A stretch of DNA of 64,000 bases. It comes from JANXQG01 sp963804375. GTDB lineage: Bacteria; Planctomycetota; Planctomycetia; Pirellulales; Thermoguttaceae. Location of the stretch: positions 310,001 through 374,000 of the forward strand of contig CAWDQE010000015.1 in assembly GCA_963804375.1 (NCBI GenBank). Direction: 5' to 3'. Below, piece by piece: positions 56,545-64,000 of the stretch (position 1 is its first letter; each line of letters begins with the position of its first letter). A program made the position numbers and the translations under genes. The notes beneath the pieces are model-generated. The model was not told the origin of the DNA. It saw only the letters and a list, made by a program, of their open reading frames with translations, and did no database searches.

Positions 56545-56653
56545 TATACTTCGCGCGGTTTGAAGTGACACGTTCCATACTAACCCGAAGCGGGCACCAT
56601 GAGTATATGGTGCCCGCTTCGGGTTAGTATCACTGGCAGCCGCGCGAAGTATA
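56545..56653. repeat. Nested palindromes, inner one of the AGTA-loop family
   Basis: The inner perfect palindrome has arms 56577-56600 and 56607-56630 and includes ACCATG-AGTA-TATGGT then GCCCG. An outer pair TATACTTCGCGCGG (56545-56558) and its complement (56640-56653) encloses it. The outer pair may be the target sequence into which the inner one inserted. Confidence 0.9.
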
Positions 56654-57040
56654 AAAAGCGGCGGAGACCAGGCTGCGTCCGGTGCCCTCGTCGCACTCCA
56701 AGGGGCCGGCCTTTACGCGCCTTCGGCGCAAAGCCCGATGAATCGGGCTCACCCTTCGAACCATCGCTCGCACGGGACCACATTCTCGTTACAACCTCTT
56801 GGAGAGCAACATGCTACGGCTGCTTGAACGGTATTGCGTTTAACCCGACGCTTTCCTCCCGACCTTTCCGGTCCGGTGGGGCGCGACAGGGAACTCAAGA
56901 GGATAGTTCACTATGTGAAGAGTGATTGAACGGGTGAAGTGACGTTGTTTCGCAGAGGCCGTGGAGGTACTAGCAGCATGCGCGGAAGGCGAGTTAGAAT
57001 ATAAGGAAGGATTCCCCGCAACCCAACGAGCCGAAGTAAC

Positions 57041-59604
57041 ATGGCATTTCCAGATGAACGCGACCGCAACATTATTCGGCGTGCGGAACAGGTCGAGAAC
57101 CTGGCCACCGAATTGTGCGATTGGCTTTCCGAATACAACCCGGCAAGACGGCGAACGGAGTTGCTGCCGGTCAACGAGAGCGACGAGTTCGAAGTTTTGC
57201 AGCTTCGCCGCCTGGCCAGCAGCCTCTACACCTCGTCGAAGGTGCCCGTGGCCGCCGCGGCCTACGGGGCCTCGCAGGTGGGCAAGAGCCTCTTCATGGG
57301 CCAGGTGCTCCGCCCGCAGAGTGAAAACTATTGCCCCATCGGTGGGGATGAAACGCTGGCTGAGCCGGCCTATTTCAAAAATCTCTCCTTCGACAACGAC
57401 CTGAACCCCCAATGTGGGTCACAGGAAGCCACCGCTCTGGTGACCCGCTTCACCACCAAGGACCGCATCGGGGCCGGCGTCTCGCCGCAGTATCCCGTGA
57501 TGGTCCGCGCCTTGACCCGGGCGGAGTGGCTGCGGGTGCTCGCCCGCGGTTTCCACGCCGAGTGCAAGACGCCCGCCACGACCTGGCAACAGGCCGAGTT
57601 GGAAGCGCTCTTCGAGGACCTGGCGCGGCAGTTTCCCGAGCAGCAGGTCGACCGCAAATGGCGGATGGACATCCTCGATGCCTTCTCCTACATGCGGGCA
57701 GTCGATCGCCGCGGCTTCCAGGCCACCGAGGCGGTGATCAACGGCCTGCTGAGCCGTTACCCGCTCTCGGAAGACGGCTACGTGGCGGTCGCGGCGGGAC
57801 TGTTCTGGGACAACTGGCCCACCTTGACGGCGCTCTTCGTGAAGATCGCCAATTTCCTCAAGCGGATTACGCTGGGGGCCCACGACCCGGCCATCTTCTG
57901 CCACTGGGCCGGCGTCCGCTTCCTGCTGGACAGCCAGCGCTCGAAGGTCTACGATCGGCCCAACTCGAAGATCTGGAACCATGTGGCCTGGACCGATATC
58001 TATCTCACGCCCAAAGAGAAGTATTTCGTGCTCGAATACCGCCCCAATTCGGGCATGGGCAATGAGGAACTGGAAACCATTCAGGCCGGCATGCTGGAAC
58101 TGGTCATGCCCGTGCTGCCGCACCGCCTGAGCGAAGAATGGCGGAAGGTGATCGAGCAGATGGACTTCCTCGACGTGCCGGGCATGCGTGCGGTGCGAAC
58201 GGGCATCGAGCAAGGCAAGCGGACGAGCGCCGACACGCAGGAAGAGCAGATGGAAATCGTCAAGCGCGGCAAGGTCTCGTACCTGTTCGAGCGCTTCGTC
58301 GACGAGCTGCAGATCCAGACGCTCTTCCTCCTGCTCCGCGGCGGCAACCTGGAAGTCAAGGCCCAGATGAAGTATCACGTGGAGAAATGGGGCCGGGCCC
58401 GCTACGGCGAGAAGGTCTGGCCGCACCGCGTGCAGGACGAGATCCCCGCCCTGTTCATTGGCATGACGGGCCTGGACGAGGAGTTCCGCAACCGCGAAAT
58501 CTTCGCCGAGAAGATCCTCTACGACACGCGGCTGAATTCGATTCTCGACACGCTGGGCAACGTGCTCACCGATTTCGGCGGCAAGGGCAAGCCGTTCACC
58601 AACGTCTATCCCATCCGCTACCCCGGCACGTGGGACACCAACGAGGAGCAGCGGCAGGCCGAAGACCCGGAGAAGTGGGTTCGCGCCCGCAAGGCGTTTC
58701 TCGAATCCGAGCTGGTGAAGACCTACGTCCGCGACCCGGCATTCCGCTGGGACACGGCCATGAAAGACGGCGACGGCGGGCAATCGCTGATCAGCGGGGG
58801 CATCCGCGCCGTGACCAGCGCCGACGCCAAGCAGGACCAGTTGACCAAGGAGATCGGCGACGTCTTGAACCGGCTCTTGCAGCTTTCACGTGACTGGGTG
58901 GTCGACCCCGATACCAACATCGACCGCGAGCGGCGCGTGCTGGCGGCCAAGAAGGTCGTCGATTGGCTGATGACCGACGAGGAGCGGATCTACTTTCGCG
59001 TACATGCCCTGGAAGAGTCGCTCTGCATGGCGGAGGGCGAAGAGTTGCAGATCGCCGATTGTGCCGACAACGTCAACCGCCGCCACGGCGATCCGCTGCC
59101 CAGGGAGTTGAAGAACTACCTGCACGAATGGGCCACGGTGGCCGTGCCCAAGCGCTGGGAGACCTTCTGCAACACCCACAAGGACGGCGAGCCGTGGCTC
59201 GATTCCGACGACATGAACCTCTTCACGCGCTTCCTCCGCGACTACCTCTTGACCGACAAGGTCTTCGACAAGCTGGTCGCGCAGGTGCAGCCGGTGGTGG
59301 GACTGAAGACCCGCGACGAAGCGGCCCGCCGCCGCGCCGGCGGAAGTATGTCCGCATCATCCTCAACGATTACGTGATGAACCCCGGCCCCAGCCGGGCC
59401 CCGTTGGAGACCCCGGAAGAGGAAGCCAAGAACAAGGGCAACGGCGAAGAGGACTTCAGCCGTTTCGGCCTCATGGAGTCGTTCGTCAAGCAATGGGCCA
59501 AGCGCCTGCCGCTGGCCCTGGCCCTGGGGGCCGGCGAACACATCAAGCTCCCGCCGGGGAATATGGAGCTGATCCACATGCTGGAGCCATTCGACAAGAA
59601 GTAA
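57041..59604 (+). CDS. SrfC-like P-loop (putative virulence factor) protein, frameshifted near its end
   Basis: Residues ~70-90 hold a P-loop (AAYGASQVGKSLFMGQVL). A later DFLDVPGMRAV matches the DxPG of dynamin-like GTPases. The body (for example IGGDETLAEPAYFKNLSFDN, LPHRLSEEWRKVIEQMDFLD, ALFIGMTGLDEEF) fits the SrfC/Virul_Fac family, whose function is unsettled. A one-base shift in a GC run at ~59335-59345 breaks the last ~85 residues. In the other frame these read KYVRIILNDYVMNPGPSRAP then SFVKQWAKRLPLALALGAGE. It is followed at eight bases by the SrfB-like gene, as in known srf loci. Likely membrane-associated or complex-forming. Confidence 0.8.
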
Positions 59605-59612
59605 GAGGAATC

Positions 59613-62423
59613 ATGCACGTTCTATTCGCCAACACGGGGGTCCAGGTCGTTTGCATTCCCTTGCGCGGCGGCAGCCGCTACCAGACCAACCAGATCGGTT
59701 ACGGCTGGCAGCGCTGTGCCATAGCCGGAGCGGCCGCCAACGATCCCCCGCGGACCTTTGCCTACATCCAATGGCAGATTATCCAGTCGGGCACGACGCG
59801 GCTCTTCCTGGCCGTCGATACCTCGTGCGGCGACCCGGAAGTCGGCTATTTCTGCTCGCCCAACTCGCTGACCCGCGACTTCCTCGTCAATCTGCAAGGG
59901 CTTCTGGATATCGACGGCAAGCCGCTGAAGGGCGTGCCGGACATCGATCTCTGCATCCGTCCCGCGGCGGCCACGGCCGGCGACGCCAAGCACGTGCACA
60001 TGATCATCGACTTCGGCAATAGCCGCACCGGGGTGCTGCTGCTGGAGTTGGCCGGCGAAATCAGCCAGACCCCGCAGATGCTCCCCTTCGAGCTCGCCAA
60101 CCGCTATCACCTCGACGCCTGGAACGAGGAAGGCGAGTTCGTCAGCCAGCCCGCCGCGCGATGGTTCTCGTCCAAGACCCACTGGTGCAACACGCCGTAC
60201 CTGCCGCCCTTGGAACAGAAGAAGACCGACTACCACACGGTGGGCGACGAGGACGGCAAGCGCGGCTGGTTCGGCCGCGGCGGCAAGTCCCGGCAGGCCA
60301 AGGTGGAAATGGTCGTCAAACCGCCGCTGTTCGACGACCTCTCCATGGTCCGCATGGGCCGCGAGGCTGACGACGTGGTGCAGGTCATGCGGGCCGAAGG
60401 CGATATCCGCACCGGAGTGAGCTCGCCAAAGCGCTACCTTTGGGCCGACGACGCGAGTTGGCTGGAAGGGGCCAACTGGCACATGGCCGATCCCACGGAC
60501 CGCTGCAAGACCGGCGCGTACGCCTCGCCGCTGAGGGGGCCCTTCCTCAAGTACATCCATGAGGACGACCGCGACTTCCTCCTGCAGGAAAACGAGCCCG
60601 ATGAGAACGAGTATGCCGCCGAGGCCCCGCTCAAGCCGCGGCACGCGCCCCGCGTGCTGATGACGGCCGCGCTCTACGAAATGTTGACCCAGGCCTACAC
60701 CTACGTCAATTCGATCGCCTATCGCAATGCCTCGGGCGAGGCCGGCCGTGCCCGCGAGATCCGCACGATGACGCTGAGCTATCCCAGCGGCATGATTCAG
60801 GAGGAGCAGCGCCGCCTGGCCGCCCAGGCCAAGAAGGCCATCAATATCTTCGCCGCCACGCTGGGCAAGAGCCAGCGCTGCAAGCCGGAAATCAACCTGG
60901 GCATTGACGAGGCCAGCGCCTGCCATCTGACGTATATCTGGAGCGAATTGCGGATGCTGGGCCAGGACCCGCGGCTCTGGTTCAGCACCATGCACCAGGA
61001 CCGCGGCCGCAAGAAACCCAAGCTGGAAGACATGCCGGAAATGGCGGCCGCGCGGCCCGCCACGGCCCGCCGCGCCGTCGCCCGGCCCGGCGCCCCGCGG
61101 CCCGGCGGCCCGGGGCACCCGCTTGCGGGTCGGGGCAAGCAGGGCGAGCCGGAGACGTTCGGCGACGAGGCCAATGAAATCCGCATCGCCTGCATCGACA
61201 TCGGCGGCGGCACCACCGACCTGATGATCGCCCGCTACAACTTCGAGTCGAAGATCGACGACTACATCCGCGGCCAGGTCCTCCACCAGGACGGCATCTC
61301 GCTGGGCGGCGACCAGTTGGTCAAACGCCTGTTGGAGACCATCGTCGTGCCCGCCTTCGCCGATTCCCTTGGCCTGGAAGAAGAAGACGTGCAAGTGCTC
61401 TTCGGGCCGGAAGTGCCGCGAAACCGCGAGCTGCGGGCCCAGCGGGTCAACTGGATGAACCGCCTCTTCGTGCCCCTGGCCCAGGCCTATTTGAACAACG
61501 CCGGCGACGATGTCGCCGAACCGATTACCCATACCGACCCCGGACTCGTCGACCCGGTGGTCGTCGAGTCGCTGCAAAGGGCCTTTGACCGTCTCCGCGG
61601 TCCGGGCTATTACAACGCCCAGCAGGAGCTGAACCTGGTCTTCGACAAGACCGAGTTCGAGGGCGTGGTCTACGACACCTTCGCCGACTTGCTCTACGAC
61701 TTCTGCCATCGCATCGTCGAGCACGAGGCCGACGTGGTGATCCTCGCCGGGCTGCCGTCGAAGCTGGGCTACATCCAGCAGCTTGTGAAGATGTACGTGC
61801 CCTTGTCGCCCTCGCGGATCGTGGCCATGCACAACCACTATGCCGGCAACTGGTACCCCTACCAGGACGAAAAAGGCCACAATCCGGGCGTGATCATCGA
61901 TCCCAAGAGCCCGGTGGTCGTGGGCGCGGCGATCGAGTTCATGGCCCGGCACGGCATGCTCCCCCAGTTCAAGTTCGACATGAAGGGCCGCACCCACGAA
62001 AACACGTATTACTGGGGCGTGATGACCGACGCCACCTCGGGCATCCGGCCGGAACGCATCCTTTTCGAGACCGTCGCCGAGCAGAGCCGCGAGGACATCA
62101 CCGAGTTCCAGACCAGTTCGCAGCGCGTGCTCATCGGTCGCAAGCTCAGCGGCGACGAAGGGGCCCAGGCCACTCCGGTCTATCTGCTGAAGATCGATCC
62201 GGGCGACCGCATCGGGCCGACGCAGATCAACGTCAAGGTCAAACGCAAGCACGCCACCAAGGACCAGGAAGAGATCCTCGAAGTCGACCAGGTCACCGGC
62301 GTCGTGGCCGGCGAAGACGCGGTGCTCGGCGAGAACGTGTTCTTCTCCTGGCGCACGCTGGCCGACGAACGCTACTACCTCGACACCGGCGGATTGGACA
62401 ATATCGAATTCGGACAACGTTAA
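59613..62423 (+). CDS. SrfB-like actin/Hsp70-fold protein
   Basis: Start ATG 59613 follows AAGAGGA. 936 aa. The actin-like ATPase phosphate loops are visible: MIIDFGNSRTGVLLLELAG (phosphate 1) and IACIDIGGGTTDLMIARYNF (phosphate 2); VVILAGLPSKLGYIQQLV fits the adenosine-side loop. Match is to the SrfB family (PF07520). A palindromic-repeat insertion (GHPLAGRGKQ, near 61105) sits in a low-complexity Ala/Arg/Pro linker just before phosphate 2. With the P-loop partner upstream it suggests a two-NTPase machine, perhaps for envelope or surface assembly. No frameshift was found in this 2.8-kb gene. Confidence 0.85.
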   Translation: MHVLFANTGVQVVCIPLRGGSRYQTNQIGYGWQRCAIAGAAANDPPRTFAYIQWQIIQSGTTRLFLAVDTSCGDPEVGYFCSPNSLTRDFLVNLQGLLDIDGKPLKGVPDIDLCIRPAAATAGDAKHVHMIIDFGNSRTGVLLLELAGEISQTPQMLPFELANRYHLDAWNEEGEFVSQPAARWFSSKTHWCNTPYLPPLEQKKTDYHTVGDEDGKRGWFGRGGKSRQAKVEMVVKPPLFDDLSMVRMGREADDVVQVMRAEGDIRTGVSSPKRYLWADDASWLEGANWHMADPTDRCKTGAYASPLRGPFLKYIHEDDRDFLLQENEPDENEYAAEAPLKPRHAPRVLMTAALYEMLTQAYTYVNSIAYRNASGEAGRAREIRTMTLSYPSGMIQEEQRRLAAQAKKAINIFAATLGKSQRCKPEINLGIDEASACHLTYIWSELRMLGQDPRLWFSTMHQDRGRKKPKLEDMPEMAAARPATARRAVARPGAPRPGGPGHPLAGRGKQGEPETFGDEANEIRIACIDIGGGTTDLMIARYNFESKIDDYIRGQVLHQDGISLGGDQLVKRLLETIVVPAFADSLGLEEEDVQVLFGPEVPRNRELRAQRVNWMNRLFVPLAQAYLNNAGDDVAEPITHTDPGLVDPVVVESLQRAFDRLRGPGYYNAQQELNLVFDKTEFEGVVYDTFADLLYDFCHRIVEHEADVVILAGLPSKLGYIQQLVKMYVPLSPSRIVAMHNHYAGNWYPYQDEKGHNPGVIIDPKSPVVVGAAIEFMARHGMLPQFKFDMKGRTHENTYYWGVMTDATSGIRPERILFETVAEQSREDITEFQTSSQRVLIGRKLSGDEGAQATPVYLLKIDPGDRIGPTQINVKVKRKHATKDQEEILEVDQVTGVVAGEDAVLGENVFFSWRTLADERYYLDTGGLDNIEFGQR

Positions 62424-62435
62424 CGGAGATTCGTT

Positions 62436-63158
62436 ATGCCTATCCACGACTGGACCCGATTGGAGCCTGGCGATTTCCACGATTTTCACCAGGGCTGGAT
62501 CGTCCGACTCCGCGACGCTTTGAATGGTGGACTTCTGCCGCCGGGTTATATTGCTATGGCCGAGCAGGTAACCGGCCGGCCAATCCCGGACGTTGTGACG
62601 TTGCACGCGGACACATCGAGAGATGAACCAGGCGGAATTGCCGTTGCAACAATGCCGCCGAGTGCGCGATTGGTCGCCAAGCTCGAGAAAATCAACTACG
62701 CCAGGCGTGCCGACCGGGTCGTCATTCGCCATGGCCGGGGAAAAGTCTTGGCGATCATTGAGGTTGTTTCGCCGGGAAACAAAGACAGCCGCCACTCGAT
62801 CCGGGCGTTCGTAGAGAAAGCGTGCGACATCCTGAATCAAGGCGTGAATTTGCTCATCGTCGATCTTTTTCCGCCCGCCCCTCGTGACCCGCAAGGAATC
62901 CACCAGTCGATCTTGGACGAGTTCGCTGGTGAACGGTTCGAGGACGTGCCCGGCAAGCCTCTCGTCGTTGCTTCGTTCGACAGTGGAGATCTTCCTATTG
63001 CCTACGCCGAGCCGGTTGGCGTCGGCGATCTGCTGCCGTCGTTGCCGATCTTTCTTTCAGAGGATCGATACATCCCGGCCCCGCTCGAGGCAACATACGA
63101 ACAGGCCTGGGACGTGTTTCCGGCACTGCTCAAAGGTCTCATGGACGAAAATGGTTAG
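62436..63158 (+). CDS. DUF4058 family protein
   Basis: 240 aa, ATG 62436 after CGGAG. The start MPIHDWTRLEPGDFHDFHQG and the nuclease-like strand VLAIIEVVSPGNKDSRHSIR (E-V-V-S-P-x-N-K) are hallmarks of DUF4058, which resembles the Uma2/PD-(D/E)XK fold. Thirteen bases after the SrfB-like stop, so the same transcript. Lower GC than its neighbours suggests later entry into the operon. Function unknown. Confidence 0.85.
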   Translation: MPIHDWTRLEPGDFHDFHQGWIVRLRDALNGGLLPPGYIAMAEQVTGRPIPDVVTLHADTSRDEPGGIAVATMPPSARLVAKLEKINYARRADRVVIRHGRGKVLAIIEVVSPGNKDSRHSIRAFVEKACDILNQGVNLLIVDLFPPAPRDPQGIHQSILDEFAGERFEDVPGKPLVVASFDSGDLPIAYAEPVGVGDLLPSLPIFLSEDRYIPAPLEATYEQAWDVFPALLKGLMDENG

Positions 63159-63346
63159 AGGATAGATAAGTCGGGTCGGCGGTTTTGGCGCTGTTCCCCG
63201 TATGTCGATCTTTTCCAGACTACTTGGCGCGTTGAAGAAGCAAGTCCCGTTGCAAAGCGACGGTGTCTCCCCCACTGCGAAGGACGCCCATAATCTGGTA
63301 CAATACGTCTATGACCGCTAACGATGCATGAAAAGGAGCCAAGAGC

Positions 63347-64000
63347 ATGGCGTTTACCTGGCCCGGAAAAAAAGAAGTTCGCGAACCGGTCGCCAAAGCC
63401 GAGTTCCCCGCGGCCCTCGAGGCCGATATCGCCGAAGTGCCCGCCAGCAAGGGCGAGAACCCGTTGCGGGTGGCCGCACGCGAGGCACCCACGCGCCCGC
63501 CGGCCGGCGAGGCCGACGCCTTGGCCGCGCTCACCGAGCGGCTGGAGGACCTCGGCAAGTTGCTGGACGGCACCAAGGAACAGGTCACTTCTTACCTCTT
63601 GCATCGCGAGTCGCAGTTGGCCGGCGGCGATCAGGGCAAGTCCACGGACGAGAAGTTTGACGGCCTGCTCGACAAGATGGTCAGTTACGGCCTGGTACTG
63701 GATGCCATTCACCGCAAGGTCGAGCAACTGGTGAGCGCCGGCCCCCGCTCCGCGCCCGCGGTGGCGGGCGGCGAGGGCGGCGGCCCGAGCGTGAGCGAAG
63801 CGGCGCTCAAGTCGGTCGTACGCCCGGTGGGCGAGAAGCTCGAACAGGTCGAAGGCAAACTCAAATCGATCGACGCACTCAAGGACGCCCTGGTATCAGC
63901 CATCACCAAGCTCCGCGACGCGCATGCCGAGCAGCACAACACGCTGGGCGCCGGTATCCGCCAGCTCGGCGAGATGGTGCCGCAGTATTTCAACGCCTTG
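63347..64000 (+). CDS. Coiled-coil protein, 3' end outside window
   Basis: ATG 63347 follows AAGGAG, and the frame stays open to the last base (218 codons). Sequence: MAFTWPGKKEVREPVAKAEF, then acidic and heptad-like segments (LAALTERLEDLGKLLDGTKE; LKSVVRPVGEKLEQVEGKLK; AHAEQHNTLGAGIRQLGEM). No TM helix so far. Its position in the srf-like operon suggests a structural partner, such as a tether or a subunit preceding a MotA/TolQ-type membrane domain, but the visible part does not show that. Confidence 0.75.
   Translation, partial: MAFTWPGKKEVREPVAKAEFPAALEADIAEVPASKGENPLRVAAREAPTRPPAGEADALAALTERLEDLGKLLDGTKEQVTSYLLHRESQLAGGDQGKSTDEKFDGLLDKMVSYGLVLDAIHRKVEQLVSAGPRSAPAVAGGEGGGPSVSEAALKSVVRPVGEKLEQVEGKLKSIDALKDALVSAITKLRDAHAEQHNTLGAGIRQLGEMVPQYFNAL

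Larger units (their letters stand above)
54418..57040. other. 2.6-kb repeat-rich region without an intact gene
   Basis: Contains a possible polymerase C-terminal relic (54502-54630), three inverted-repeat structures (55300-55380, 55536-55635, 56545-56653), and direct TTGCATTTYG repeats at 56105-56135. Short open frames on both strands have no family likeness. The last ~20 bases before the SrfC start echo the end of the giant Ig-like gene. Confidence 0.6.

Noticed and set aside
59622..62903. 1093-codon minus-strand frame opposite the SrfB-like gene
   Set aside because: Antisense shadow of a well-supported actin-like protein; no motifs, no start signals.

Overview
The window (about 60-65% GC, 64 kb) looks like chromosomal DNA of a planctomycete, probably Pirellulales-like. 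Pointers are PEP-CTERM proteins, SHD1 and DUF1559-type proteins, leucine-rich-repeat and HEAT proteins, ASPIC/UnbV and giant Ig-like proteins, relics of REP-associated transposases (RAYT), and many palindromic repeats of the kind seen in planctomycete genomes. No rRNA, tRNA or CRISPR array was recognised.

Layout. 1-6 kb: end of a Ser/Thr kinase, a HEAT-repeat protein and two tandem PEP-CTERM paralogs. 6-8.9 kb (minus): a nitrate/taurine-type ABC transporter. 9-21.2 kb (plus): the centrepiece, an enediyne-type polyketide synthase cassette. It comprises an UnbV/ASPIC protein, a TPR-like protein, an UnbU (RnfD-like) protein fused to a DUF1702 domain, an iterative PKSE (KS-AT-ACP-KR-DH-PPTase) and the matching hot-dog thioesterase. 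A 188-bp sequence repeated three times sits inside the operon. 21-26 kb: an NAD-binding epimerase-like protein, a membrane protein, a KAS III-like enzyme and an AlgH protein. 26-32.4 kb: a 2135-aa membrane-anchored Ig-like (BIG2) protein.

32.8-38.2 kb: one gene (GYF domain, P-loop ATPase, TOPRIM) interrupted by an IS3-family and an IS21-family element. Both leave target duplications and can be excised in silico back to one reading frame. 39-54.4 kb: accessory and secreted proteins, including a DUF6088/AbiEi-like regulator, LRR proteins, two secretin-like proteins, an SHD1/WD40-like protein, a Tgl-like transglutaminase candidate, a MacA-MacB chimera and an ADP-ribosylglycohydrolase. Several gene fragments lie among them. 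54.4-57 kb: a repeat-rich gene desert. 57-64 kb: an operon with SrfC-like (P-loop) and SrfB-like (actin/Hsp70-fold) proteins, a DUF4058 protein and the start of a coiled-coil protein.

Two window-wide patterns matter. First, short palindromic elements lie in frame inside genuine coding regions. One hairpin family with a conserved AGTA loop shows compensatory stem changes between copies. Second, at least nine genes or gene remnants, including a transposase, are broken by single-base frameshifts. This points to indel errors in the assembly as much as to gene decay, so 'frameshifted' genes here should not be taken as dead without read-level checking.
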